This document shows, one piece after another, positions 27,686 to 36,409 of a stretch of DNA of 64,000 bases. This DNA comes from Staphylococcus cohnii subsp. cohnii (GTDB lineage: Bacteria; Bacillota; Bacilli; Staphylococcales; Staphylococcaceae). The notes beneath the pieces were generated by a model, which worked only from the letters and a program-made list of their open reading frames with translations, did no database searches and was not told the origin of the DNA. Made by a program: the position numbers and the translations under genes. How positions within the stretch are numbered: position 1 is the first letter of the stretch; each line of letters starts with the position of its first letter. The DNA lies in contig NZ_PPQC01000014.1 of NCBI RefSeq assembly GCF_002902365.1, forward strand, positions 1 through 64,000, in the 5' to 3' direction.

Positions 27686-29881
27686 CTATGCTTCAGCACT
27701 TTCAGTTCTTACTAAATCCGAAGCAATGCCTTCATAAAATTGGCTTAATTCTGCTTGTGAACGCTTCGTATCATTACTATCTTGGCCAACAAAATCTGCA
27801 TGATCCCAATCGTGCATAATTGGTGTTACTTGCCAAACACCTTTTTGAACCTGATTCGATGCTTCTACATATGCTTGGTTAAATGGATGTAATGCTGAAA
27901 TTGTTGAAACAAGTCCATCATTGACACGCCACTCTTTTTCTGGTGCTTTTCCAATAACATTGCCTGTTATTCCCATAGGTAAATACATGTTAATATCTGA
28001 TTTTTGTCTACCAAATAAACCATCTCTTGTAGATTCTCCAGTATATGTTTTATAAACTATATTCGGATTTAACGATGTTTTTTTATTTAATTCAGTTGCG
28101 CCTGCTCTTGTTAAATCGTAAAATCCATTATCATCTGTCGTCCATAATTTACTATCTTTCAACCGTTCAACATATTGATTATATGTCTCATCGTCTTTTT
28201 GTTTTAAACCCCATTGCTCTAAGCCAAAGCTAACTTTAGAATTTTTATTACCTTTTAGTTTCGCATAATCAAATGCAACTTGTCTGATGAGCGTTTCATT
28301 ACCTAGTTGATCAGCTGCATGTGTACCATTATGAGGTGTTGCTAAGGTAGTAATTGAACTAATCATATTATCATTATTACCTTGAAATACTGGAGATATA
28401 TCGCCACCATGTTGTTTTTGATACTCTATTTCTTCTGGATCACCATTACGTAAATATTCTTCTAATTGTCTAATGGTTTGTCCACCCATGCTATGGCCGA
28501 CTAAATGAACTTTTTGACCTGGTTGCCAATCTTTATATACACCTTCATATGTTTTACCATAACGGTCATGTCCATATTTTTCAGCATGTGCAGCACCGTA
28601 ATCTACTGTGCCACCTTTAATGTAATAATATAATTCAACTGCTCTATCATGATTACTACTTAAAGCACCAATACTTGCTTCATATGCATTGTAACCCTTT
28701 TGTTCTAAGTCTTGTTGAATATTTAATTTGTCTCCACCCCAATAATGAGGTAAAACAGATGGTTTAATATCATCTGTAAAACCATTAAAACCATGCACTA
28801 AGATAATAGGATCTTGGTTTTTATATTGGCTTTGTTTCGCTTTTTTTGTAGGTTGCGTTTGAGTTTTCTCGACGTTCTGTTGATTCACTTGATTATTTGT
28901 TGTAGCAACTGCATTTTTCTTAAGTAAAGCTAAACTTTTTTCTTGATCGTTGTTCTTTTGATTGCTTTGACGATCTTCACTAACTAAATCATCATTTTTT
29001 AACTGTCCAAATTTAACATCACTTTGAACTTCTGATTGCGATGAATCTGCATTTACTTTCATCTCTTTTGCTTTGTCTTGCTCATTATATTCCGAATCTA
29101 CTTCTTCGGATGTCTCATTCTTTGCTTTGTCTTGTTCGTTGTATTCCGGATCTACTTCTTCGGATGTCTCATCTTTTGCTTTATCTTGTTCGTTGTATTC
29201 TGGATCTATTTCTTCGGATGTTTCATCTTTTGTATTATCTTGCTCGTTGTATTCCGGATCTACTTCTTCGGATGTTTCATCTTTTGTTTTATCTTGCTCG
29301 TTGTATTCCGGATCTATTTCTTCGGATGTTTCATCTTTTGTTTTATCTTGCTCGTTGTATTCCGGATCTACTTCTTTTGATGTCTCATTCTTTGTTTTAT
29401 CTTGCTCGTTGTATTCTGGATCTACTTCTTTTGATGTTTCACCTTTTGTTTTATCTTGATTATTGTATTCTGGATCTATTTCTTTTGATGTCTCATCTTT
29501 TGCTTTATCTTGCTCGTTGTATTCCGGATCTACTTCTTCTGATCCCACGTCTTTTGTTTGGTTATTATTATTTTCTACGTCGATTTTTTCGTTACTTTCG
29601 TTTTCTGCTTCAGTTGTAAATGTATCATTATGTAAGCTTTGATTATCTGAAGTTTGTTTATCATTCTTATTAACCGGTAAACCACTTTCCCCAGTAGCAT
29701 TATCACTATTTGTTTCCCCAATATTTTCCCCAATGTCTTGATAGTTCATTTCACTTGTTTGTTTATCTGTTTCTGCAGCTTGCGCACTGTCTACACCTAT
29801 AAATAGTAAAGATCCAATCAATATAGATGATGCGCCAAAAGTGAATTTACGAATACTATATTTGTTTTTTTTCTGTTCCAT
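27686..29881 (-). CDS. Secreted YSIRK pre-pro-lipase with a tandem-repeat pro-region
   Basis: This 731-residue lipase begins with a YSIRK signal (YSIRKFTFGASSIL, from residue 8; cleavage near AQA). A long acidic pro-region (about 38-345) contains nine 18-residue repeats (about 110-271), then comes the mature lipase with the oxyanion segment ILVHGFNGF and nucleophile Ser464 in GHSMGG. It hydrolyses triacylglycerols outside the cell; relatives are the staphylococcal Geh and Lip enzymes. The ATG at 29881 is preceded by AGAGGT. A 21-residue peptide lies 51 bases upstream on the same strand, behind a cre site. Confidence 0.93.
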   Translation of the reverse strand: MEQKKNKYSIRKFTFGASSILIGSLLFIGVDSAQAAETDKQTSEMNYQDIGENIGETNSDNATGESGLPVNKNDKQTSDNQSLHNDTFTTEAENESNEKIDVENNNNQTKDVGSEEVDPEYNEQDKAKDETSKEIDPEYNNQDKTKGETSKEVDPEYNEQDKTKNETSKEVDPEYNEQDKTKDETSEEIDPEYNEQDKTKDETSEEVDPEYNEQDNTKDETSEEIDPEYNEQDKAKDETSEEVDPEYNEQDKAKNETSEEVDSEYNEQDKAKEMKVNADSSQSEVQSDVKFGQLKNDDLVSEDRQSNQKNNDQEKSLALLKKNAVATTNNQVNQQNVEKTQTQPTKKAKQSQYKNQDPIILVHGFNGFTDDIKPSVLPHYWGGDKLNIQQDLEQKGYNAYEASIGALSSNHDRAVELYYYIKGGTVDYGAAHAEKYGHDRYGKTYEGVYKDWQPGQKVHLVGHSMGGQTIRQLEEYLRNGDPEEIEYQKQHGGDISPVFQGNNDNMISSITTLATPHNGTHAADQLGNETLIRQVAFDYAKLKGNKNSKVSFGLEQWGLKQKDDETYNQYVERLKDSKLWTTDDNGFYDLTRAGATELNKKTSLNPNIVYKTYTGESTRDGLFGRQKSDINMYLPMGITGNVIGKAPEKEWRVNDGLVSTISALHPFNQAYVEASNQVQKGVWQVTPIMHDWDHADFVGQDSNDTKRSQAELSQFYEGIASDLVRTESAEA
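29069..29554 (-). repeat. Nine tandem 54-base repeats in the lipase pro-region
   Basis: The unit encodes KDETSEEVDPEYNEQDKA with small changes (K/D/G/N at position 2, E/K at 6, V/I at 8). Copies are in frame, so gain or loss of units would keep the gene open. The complementary strand is open in several frames, which is an effect of the repeat and not coding. Confidence 0.9.
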
Positions 29882-29932
29882 ACTAGACACCTCTTGGTTA
29901 ATAGAATTTAATTAATGACAAACTTCCTTTTG

Positions 29933-29998
29933 CTAAACGAATAAATTTAAAATAAAGCGTGGCACTAATTCGAAAAATTTACCAAAAATCTCTTTCAT
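29933..29998 (-). CDS. 21-residue amphipathic peptide upstream of the lipase
   Basis: A short frame begins MKEIFGKFFEL and ends FILNLFV. AAAGGAG lies nine bases before its ATG. Polar residues at 3, 7, 10, 14 and 18 fall on one helical face, with Phe, Leu, Ile and Val on the other, so it should form a strongly amphipathic helix without a signal peptide, like phenol-soluble modulins or delta-toxin. It differs from known PSMs in its Phe-rich core, internal Pro13 and lack of a charged tail. It lies 51 bases before the lipase ATG with no terminator between, so the two are probably on one mRNA. It was not recognised as a named peptide. Confidence 0.65.
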   Translation of the reverse strand: MKEIFGKFFELVPRFILNLFV

Positions 29999-30015
29999 AA
30001 ACTACCACTCCTTTC

Positions 30016-30029
30016 AGAAAACGTTTTCA
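30016..30029 (-). promoter_or_regulatory. Perfect CcpA (cre) site upstream of peptide and lipase
   Basis: The minus strand reads TGAAAACGTTTTCT, a full match to the consensus TGWAARCGNTWWCW. It lies a few bases before the ribosome site of the 21-residue peptide, so it would sit in the 5' untranslated region as a roadblock or close to the promoter. Glucose repression of the peptide-lipase unit is inferred. Confidence 0.7.
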
Positions 30030-30186
30030 AACAATTGTAAAAATTAAATTATCTATTTAAAACAATTGATACAATACAACAATTTTTTAAATAAATAATT
30101 TAATTTGACTTTACTAAATAAATAAAACATAGTCAACAATATAAATAAAACTATAATAACTTAATTTACACTTTACAAATAATTCA

Positions 30187-30233
30187 AAAAATCCCTTATC
30201 AATAATCAATTTTTGCATTGATATGATAAGGGA
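30187..30233 (-). terminator. Terminator of the SNF transporter gene
   Basis: GTCCCTTATCA... pairs with TGATAAGGGAT on the minus strand, with an inner TCAATG/ATTGA step, and is followed by TTTTTTG. Confidence 0.85.
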
Positions 30234-30257
30234 CAAATAATTAATGTTATTTAATTT

Positions 30258-31586
30258 CTATAAAAATTGTACGACAAATATTAATATAATAACGATTGGC
30301 AAGATAAATTTGATGAGATAATACCAAGGTATAAACAATCTTAATTTATCTTTTCCAAAATGTTCTTTTAATGCTTGTTTATCGAGCAATTGTCCTACAA
30401 CAAGTGTTGTTCCTAACGCACCCAAAGGCATTAAAATATTAGAAACTAAGAAATCCATATTATCAAAAATAGTTCCTGCTGCAAATTTTATATGAATTAA
30501 GCTTCCAAAAGACAGTGTTGCAGGAATACTTATGATAAAAACAAGAATACTTATATAAAACGATACAGATTTACGTTTCGAATTATCATTTTTAGTAAAG
30601 TTGGACACATTGAGTTCAAGTAACGAAATTGAAGAAGTTAGTGCTGCAAATAAAAATAATATTAAGAAAATAAAATAGAAACCTGGACCATATGCCATTT
30701 GATCAAATACTTTTGGTAACACTTTAAAAAGTAAGCCTGGACCTTCAGTCGGACTATAGCCAAAAGCTGAAATCGCAGGGAATATTGCTAAACCTGCCAA
30801 CACTGATACTAGAATGTTCATCGCTACAATCGAAACAGCCGAAGTTTTAATCGTCATTTCTTTAGGTGCATAACTAGCATATGTAATCATGCCTGTTGTT
30901 CCTAATGAAAGTGTAAAAAATGATTGGCCTAGGGCAAATAAAATACCCTCTATTGAAATGTCTTCTATTCGTGGTTGTAATATATATTTCAAACCTTCAA
31001 ATGATCCATCTAAAGATAACGATTTAACAACAATAATAATAAGGAAGATAAATAGTAACGGCATCATAAATTTAGATGCTTTTTCTAATCCTTTTTCAAC
31101 CCCCATCATTACGATGAACATCGTTAACAAGATAAATATTCCTTGGCCTGTAATGGTCAACCATGGATTACTAATAATTGATTCAAATGCTATGTGACCT
31201 AATTTATCACCATTAAGCGAAAATATTTGAAGTAATACATTGAATATATATATGATAATCCAACCACCGATAACACTATAAAAGCCAAACAAGATAAATA
31301 CAGCTAAATTACCATTCCAACCTATAATATTTAACCATTTTTTATTTGTTAATTTTTCATATATTTTAGTAGTATACGTTTTGCCCATTTTACCTACTGT
31401 AAATTCCATCATTAATAATGGCAGTCCTACAAGCAATGTGAATATTAAAAACATTAATAAGAAAGCACCACCACCATATATACCTGCCATATATGGAAAT
31501 TTCCACATTGCGCCTAACCCTATCGCGGATCCAGCACTTGCCAATATAAAACCGAGCGAAGACTTCCATTGTGATTCATTGTGCAT
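30258..31586 (-). CDS. Sodium:neurotransmitter symporter (SNF/NSS) family protein
   Basis: This 442-residue transporter has about eleven membrane helices and the family N-terminus (GFILASAGSAIGLGAMWKFP) with the unwound sodium-binding region of TM1. Bacterial members such as LeuT and MhsT import amino acids with sodium. The substrate is not evident. It forms a single-gene unit with its own terminator, and the lipase unit lies downstream on the same strand. Confidence 0.9.
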   Translation of the reverse strand: MHNESQWKSSLGFILASAGSAIGLGAMWKFPYMAGIYGGGAFLLMFLIFTLLVGLPLLMMEFTVGKMGKTYTTKIYEKLTNKKWLNIIGWNGNLAVFILFGFYSVIGGWIIIYIFNVLLQIFSLNGDKLGHIAFESIISNPWLTITGQGIFILLTMFIVMMGVEKGLEKASKFMMPLLFIFLIIIVVKSLSLDGSFEGLKYILQPRIEDISIEGILFALGQSFFTLSLGTTGMITYASYAPKEMTIKTSAVSIVAMNILVSVLAGLAIFPAISAFGYSPTEGPGLLFKVLPKVFDQMAYGPGFYFIFLILFLFAALTSSISLLELNVSNFTKNDNSKRKSVSFYISILVFIISIPATLSFGSLIHIKFAAGTIFDNMDFLVSNILMPLGALGTTLVVGQLLDKQALKEHFGKDKLRLFIPWYYLIKFILPIVIILIFVVQFL

Positions 31587-31771
31587 CGTTCATACATCCT
31601 TTACACCCTATTATTCTTTATTACGTTAAAGCGTTCATGTAACATAGAAAACTACTATAACATTTTTTTGAATTGAGCTCAATAGTTAATTGATTAAAAC
31701 ACTTGATATTGCAGTTTTCTTTACTAATATGACAATACAAAACCAACTCAATTGAACTTCTTACATAATTT

Positions 31772-31817
31772 AATTTTCTGAAATTTCATTGAATTCATAT
31801 AACTTTTGTGTTATATT
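31772..31817 (+). promoter_or_regulatory. brnQ promoter with CodY box
   Basis: AATTTTCTGAAATTT (31772-31786) has one mismatch to the CodY consensus AATTTTCWGAAAATT. It abuts TTGAAT (31789-31794), 17 bases, then TATATT (31812-31817). CodY bound here would block RNA polymerase when branched-chain amino acids are plentiful, which suits a branched-chain amino-acid importer. Confidence 0.75.
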
Positions 31818-31865
31818 AATGTATGTTTTGCAACAAATAATTTTAAAAATAATAGAGGTATTAAA

Positions 31866-33170
31866 ATGAATAGACTCATACTGATTTCCGGTCTTATGTT
31901 ATTCTCATTTTTCTTTGGAGCCGGAAATCTAATATTTCCACCTATGTTAGGATATACAGCTCAAGAAAATATGTGGGTTTCAATGATAGGATTTTCAATC
32001 ACCGGTATTTTATTACCGTATTTAACGGTCATCGTAGTTGCTTATATGAACGGTGGCGTTGAAAGTATTGGTAACAAAGTCCATCCAGTATTTGGTACGA
32101 TTTTTGCAATCTGTATTTACGCGTCTATTGGCGCATTATACGGTATTCCACGTGCTGCAAATGTCGCTTATGAAATTGGCACAAAAAATGTTTTACCTGT
32201 ACATAACCAATTAACTTTAATTATATTTTCAGCAGTCTTTTTCTTAGTTGTTTACTTGATTGCGCTTTATCCAAATCGAATCATAGATAATTTAGGTAAA
32301 TACCTAACACCTATTTTAATATGTATTATCGCTATTTTATGTATTTTAGTGATTATCAATCCTGAAGGTTCAATCGGTAATGCAGGTGGCGACTTTGTGC
32401 AAACTCCACTTGTGTCAGGTATCTTAGAAGGTTATTTCACAATGGATCTCGTTGCTGCACTCGCTTTTTCAGTAGTAATTGTACAAAGTTTTAAATTAAA
32501 TGGTGTTAATGAGCCAAAATTATTAGTTAAAAATGTTGTGAAAGCTGGCTTTATTTCGGCTGTACTGTTATTTATCATTTATTTTGCTTTAGCCTATGTT
32601 GGCGCAACAACTGATCAGACAGGCTTTAAAGATGGCACAGATATTTTAACTTTTAACTCATTACGTGTGTTTGGTGCTTTAGGAAACTTAATTTTTGGGA
32701 TTATTGTGATACTAGCTTGTTTAACAACATGTATTGGACTTGTAAATGCTTGTTCTGCATTTGCAATGAAAAAATTACCAAAAATTTCATATAAATTATT
32801 TGTACTTATCTTTTCAATATTAGGTTTTATTGTTTCTACATTAGGATTAGAGCTTATTTTGGAAATTGCTGTACCATTACTTACATTTATTTATCCAACA
32901 TCTATCGTATTAGTACTTATTTCGTTATTGAGTATATTTATCTCATTTGAAATGAAGTATAGCTTTATCATACCAACGATTGCAACATTGATTATTTCTT
33001 TATTACAAATATTAAATGATTTTAATTTAATTAAAGTACTTAATGTTGTATATGCGCATTTCCCATTAGCGAATATCCAATTAGCATGGTTGATACCATT
33101 TATAGTATGTTTACTAATCGGTATCATCATCGATTTCTTTTATGCTAAATCGCAAACTGAAATGACTTAA
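31866..33170 (+). CDS. brnQ: Branched-chain amino acid transporter BrnQ (LIVCS family)
   Basis: This 434-residue permease has about twelve membrane helices and the family N-terminus (GLMLFSFFFGAGNLIFPPMLG). It imports Leu, Ile and Val with sodium. The ATG at 31866 is chosen because AGAGG lies eight bases before it and the protein then begins as in relatives. A CodY box sits on its promoter. Staphylococci usually have several BrnQ paralogues with different specificities, and this one cannot be assigned to a number. It is a single-gene unit. Confidence 0.92.
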   Translation: MNRLILISGLMLFSFFFGAGNLIFPPMLGYTAQENMWVSMIGFSITGILLPYLTVIVVAYMNGGVESIGNKVHPVFGTIFAICIYASIGALYGIPRAANVAYEIGTKNVLPVHNQLTLIIFSAVFFLVVYLIALYPNRIIDNLGKYLTPILICIIAILCILVIINPEGSIGNAGGDFVQTPLVSGILEGYFTMDLVAALAFSVVIVQSFKLNGVNEPKLLVKNVVKAGFISAVLLFIIYFALAYVGATTDQTGFKDGTDILTFNSLRVFGALGNLIFGIIVILACLTTCIGLVNACSAFAMKKLPKISYKLFVLIFSILGFIVSTLGLELILEIAVPLLTFIYPTSIVLVLISLLSIFISFEMKYSFIIPTIATLIISLLQILNDFNLIKVLNVVYAHFPLANIQLAWLIPFIVCLLIGIIIDFFYAKSQTEMT

Positions 33171-33434
33171 GTTAGTGCGCATTGTTAATCCAACGATATG
33201 CCAACACATATCTATGCTCATCAATACATCCCTTCAAATATGGGATGTATTTTTTATATGTAACATAGCAAAATGCCAAAAAGGGATTTCTGAAATTATC
33301 ATAAACTGTTGATACACTCAAATTGGAAATTTAGATTAAATTCACTCGCCTATAAAGTGATATATTTGCATGTAATTGATATAATACGCTTACGCTATAT
33401 CATAAAATTCACACTTTAAGGATGGAGATATTGT

Positions 33435-33806
33435 ATGACTGAATTTAATGACTTTTTACAGTCACTGGAAAATGACAAACAAACAGCCACGATGGAAGCT
33501 ATCTTTAATTGGATTTCTGAAACTTTTCCTGAACTCGAAACAACTGTAAAATGGAATCAACCGATGTATACGCATCACGGTACGTTTATTATCGCTTTTA
33601 GTAAGTCCAAACAGCATTTCTCAGTAGCACCCGAAGCTAAAGGAATGGCTGAATTTACGGAACAAATTGAAGCAGCCGGATATTCACAAACCAATAATTT
33701 ATTTCGTATTAAATGGACTCAAGACGTCAACTATGACTTATTGAAGTCTATTATTCAATTCAATATCGAAGACAAAGCGGATTGTACAACATTTTGGAGA
33801 ACTTAA
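33435..33806 (+). CDS. DUF1801 (YdhG-like) protein
   Basis: This 123-residue soluble protein has the DUF1801 pattern: an early ETFPELETTVKWNQPMYTHHGTF-type segment (from about residue 33) and an ending LLKSIIQFNIEDKADCTTFWR. The Bacillus subtilis homologue YdhG has been described as a frataxin-like iron chaperone; I transfer this only as a possibility. GGATGGAG precedes the ATG. It is convergent with the esterase gene and shares its terminator. Confidence 0.8.
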   Translation: MTEFNDFLQSLENDKQTATMEAIFNWISETFPELETTVKWNQPMYTHHGTFIIAFSKSKQHFSVAPEAKGMAEFTEQIEAAGYSQTNNLFRIKWTQDVNYDLLKSIIQFNIEDKADCTTFWRT

Positions 33807-33823
33807 TTTTAAACATATTGAAA

Positions 33824-33868
33824 CAAAAAAGATGATTTCTACTTCATTTAGTAGAAATCATCTTTTTT
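33824..33868. terminator. Bidirectional terminator between DUF1801 and esterase genes
   Basis: AAAAAAGATGATTTCTAC pairs with GTAGAAATCATCTTTTTT. It serves both converging genes. Confidence 0.93.
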
Positions 33869-33882
33869 AATATTTTCATGGT

Positions 33883-34623
33883 TTATGTATAATCTTCAAA
33901 AAATGCGATAATGTCTTGTTCTACTTCTAAATGACCTTCACCATACGTCATTAAATGTTTACTAGTAACGTAACCTTGAATTTCTTTATCCTCATGTGCA
34001 ATTTGATCATAAATATAATTTGCACTAACTTCATAAACTTTTTCATCCTGCTCACCAAATTTTATAGCGATAGGAGCAGATATCCGGTTTAAATTCGCCA
34101 TCACATCATCAACAAGCTTTTTGAATTTATCAAATCCAGTGGTATAGTTTTCAATTTGGTCAATTTGTTGTTGAATTGTTTCTTGAGACAAACCTACTAA
34201 ATTACCCATACGTCCACCATAAAATTCCAGCCTGCTCGCTAGTCCTGCATCATCTTTACTAAACGGTGTCGACATGACTGCAACAGAATTAACTTGCTTT
34301 TCTTCTGCCAATTTTAAAGACAAGATACCACCTAACGATATGCCACATACACTTATATTTGAATAGCCATTATCTTTTAAAAATTGATACCCTTCTAACG
34401 CATCTTGCCACCAATCCTCTGCGTCATAAGCAATCAATGATTCGAGTAATAAACCATGTCCTTTATAAGCAGGAACATAACAGGTAAAACCCGCTTTATT
34501 TAATTTTGTTGCTAATAATTTTACATCTCTGATTGTCCCTGTAAACGAATGTAATAACAATACAGCACGTTCAGAAGATTCATTTTCCAAAAATATTGGA
34601 TTAGGTTCTTTTACATTTATCAT
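33883..34623 (-). CDS. est: Carboxylesterase (Est30-like alpha/beta hydrolase)
   Basis: This 246-residue cytoplasmic hydrolase has the oxyanion segment LLLHSFTGT (22-30), nucleophile Ser96 in CGISLGG, a likely acid in FGEQDEKV and a likely histidine in the late GEGHLEVE. It resembles Est30 of Geobacillus and the staphylococcal carboxylesterase. It hydrolyses short acyl esters; the natural substrate is unknown. About 110 bases upstream lies a structured, terminator-ended transcript that may act as its leader or as a separate small RNA. Confidence 0.88.
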   Translation of the reverse strand: MINVKEPNPIFLENESSERAVLLLHSFTGTIRDVKLLATKLNKAGFTCYVPAYKGHGLLLESLIAYDAEDWWQDALEGYQFLKDNGYSNISVCGISLGGILSLKLAEEKQVNSVAVMSTPFSKDDAGLASRLEFYGGRMGNLVGLSQETIQQQIDQIENYTTGFDKFKKLVDDVMANLNRISAPIAIKFGEQDEKVYEVSANYIYDQIAHEDKEIQGYVTSKHLMTYGEGHLEVEQDIIAFFEDYT

Positions 34624-34730
34624 TCATTGTCACTCCAACTTTTAACATCCATCAACATTGTAATAGAAAATCGTTACGATACAAAGAGATATGATTATTA
34701 AAAAACCAAGACTGTTCAAGTGAATATCGT

Positions 34731-34845
34731 AAAAAATACAAGCCACTTCCTTAAAGGAAGTAGCTTGCTTCTATGAGGAAGTCTGGAAACATGCCTAAGC
34801 GCATGCTCACAGCAACCCATAGTGTGTGCATGCCCTTGGCATTCT
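34731..34845 (-). ncRNA. Candidate small RNA or terminator-ended leader upstream of est
   Basis: On the minus strand a strong promoter (34851-34879) is followed within ten bases by a structured stretch of about 112 bases. It has an ATGCC/GGCAT hairpin, a second hairpin closed by GCATGC on both sides with an inner CACA/TGTG, and a final stem (AAGCTACTTCC with GGAAGTGGCTT) followed by TTTTTT. It contains no reading frame with a ribosome site. I do not recognise it as a named RNA. It may be an independent sRNA or an attenuator of est, which starts 108 bases further on. Confidence 0.7.
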
Positions 34846-34850
34846 TATAT

Positions 34851-34879
34851 AGTGTACAATTTTATGTATCTTCTTTCAA
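34851..34879 (-). promoter_or_regulatory. Promoter of the candidate small RNA
   Basis: On the minus strand there is TTGAAA (34874-34879), exactly 17 bases, then TACACT (34851-34856). Confidence 0.7.
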
Positions 34880-35086
34880 ACATTTATAAAAAATGAAGTT
34901 ATGGAAATTCATTTTATCTACATGCAAGTATATAAGATAATTTCTATTAAACTTCTTTATTTTTGTAATATTCAGATAAATTATTGTTAAATAATTATCG
35001 ATTTTGGCGAATATATATCAGCTTTAATAAAGTATAATATATTATAATATATAATGACGCAATTTAAAGAAAACGAGGTAATAAAT

Positions 35087-36316
35087 ATGGATGATTTAAA
35101 AATCAACAAAAGATTAATTATGACACCCGGCCCTGTTAGCGTAGACCCCCGCGTTTCACAAGCAATGTCAAACTCTATCTTAGGTCAATTTGACTATGAA
35201 TTTGTAGATATTATGAATCAAACGATGGCGCTAATCCGTAAATCATTTTTAACAAAAAACCAGTGGTCATTTCCTATTGATGGCACAAGTCGTGCTGGCT
35301 TAGAAGCTGTAATTGCCAGTATTGTTAAACCTGGTGATGATGTTTTAGTCCCAGTCATTGGACGTTTTGGCTATTTATTCGCTGAACTGGTTACGCGTGC
35401 TGGTGGTATTGTCCACAGCATTTATAAACCAATGGGAGAGGTATTTGAACAGTCAGAAATCATTGAAGCTCTAGATCAAATTCAACCGAAAGTACTTGCT
35501 ATTGTCCACGGTGAAACGTCGACTGGTAGATTGCAACCAATTGATCAACTTGGTCGAGCATGTAAAGAAAGAGGGATATATTCTGTTGTAGATGCCGTTG
35601 CTACATACCAAGGTATGGTTATTCCAGTAGATGAGTGGGAATTAGACGCAGTCATTGGTGGCGCTCAAAAATGTTTATCTATTCCTTCAGGTATTACCCC
35701 AATTACTTTCAACGATAGATTTAGTGATGCCATCAATGCGCGCAAACGTGTAGAACTTGGCATTCGTTCTACTGAAACCACAGAACCAGATCATTTTATT
35801 AGAAGCAATTATTTAGATTTAACACAATTACAAGATTATTGGAGCCAAAACGTTTAAATCATCATACTGAAGCAACGACTGCAATATATGCACTTCATAC
35901 TGGTCTAAGATTAGCACTATCTGAAGGACTGGAAGCACGTGCGCAACGTCATGCCTTTCACCAAGAAGGTTTAAAAGCAGCCTTGAAGGCATTAGGACTA
36001 GAAATATACGGCGATGAATCAAACGAAATGAAAATGGTGATATGCGTTAATTTCCCTGATGGTATAGATGATATAACATTCAGAGATGGTTTATTAAAAA
36101 ATTATGGCATAGAAATTGCAGGTTCCTTTGGAGAATTAAAAGGTAAAATATGGAGAATCGGAATCATGGGCTATGCTATCCAAAAACAGAACATCTTAAC
36201 GTTTTTTAGCTGCATTTGCAACTCACCTTATTTCCCAAGGCCACATCAAAAATCTTGACCTAGAAACTGCGATTAAAACACTTTTAAACCACTATGATAA
36301 CAATGAAATATCATAA
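35087..36316 (+). pseudogene. pucG: pucG-like ureidoglycine/alanine-glyoxylate aminotransferase, two frameshifts
   Basis: A PLP class-V aminotransferase of about 409 residues is spread over three frames. The first part begins MDDLKINKRLIMTPGP and includes the lysine motif GGAQKCLSIPSG. It breaks at 35845-35846, where AGCCAAAA needs one more C to continue into PKRLNHHTEAT. The second part breaks at the T-run 36202-36207, where six T should be five, to give LTFLAAFATHLISQG and end at 36316. In the allantoin context it would be the (S)-ureidoglycine-glyoxylate aminotransferase. Both changes are one base in a short homopolymer, so decay and sequencing error are both possible. Confidence 0.85.
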
Positions 36317-36348
36317 ACTTTTTAACACATCTTTTCATTAGATAAATC

Positions 36349-36393
36349 AAAAAGGTACAACTCCAAACCTAAAGCGTTGGTGTCGTACCTTTT
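36349..36393. terminator. Bidirectional terminator between pucG and the MFS gene
   Basis: AAAAAGGTAC and GTACCTTTTT close a stem with an inner CCAA/TTGG step. It lies between converging genes. Confidence 0.85.
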
Positions 36394-36409
36394 TAAATTT
36401 AAGTCTTTT

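Noticed and set aside
27471-27819. Short plus-strand frames near the 3' end of the lipase gene
   Set aside because: They overlap the lipase terminator hairpin or the lipase coding region in antisense and have no ribosome site.
29069-29554. Possible CRISPR array
   Set aside because: The repeats touch each other without spacers, lie inside a coding sequence and keep its frame; no cas genes are present.
29041-29619. Long open frames on the plus strand opposite the lipase (up to 192 codons)
   Set aside because: They are the complement of the 54-base repeats, have highly repetitive Leu/Tyr/Cys composition and no ribosome site, so they are shadows.
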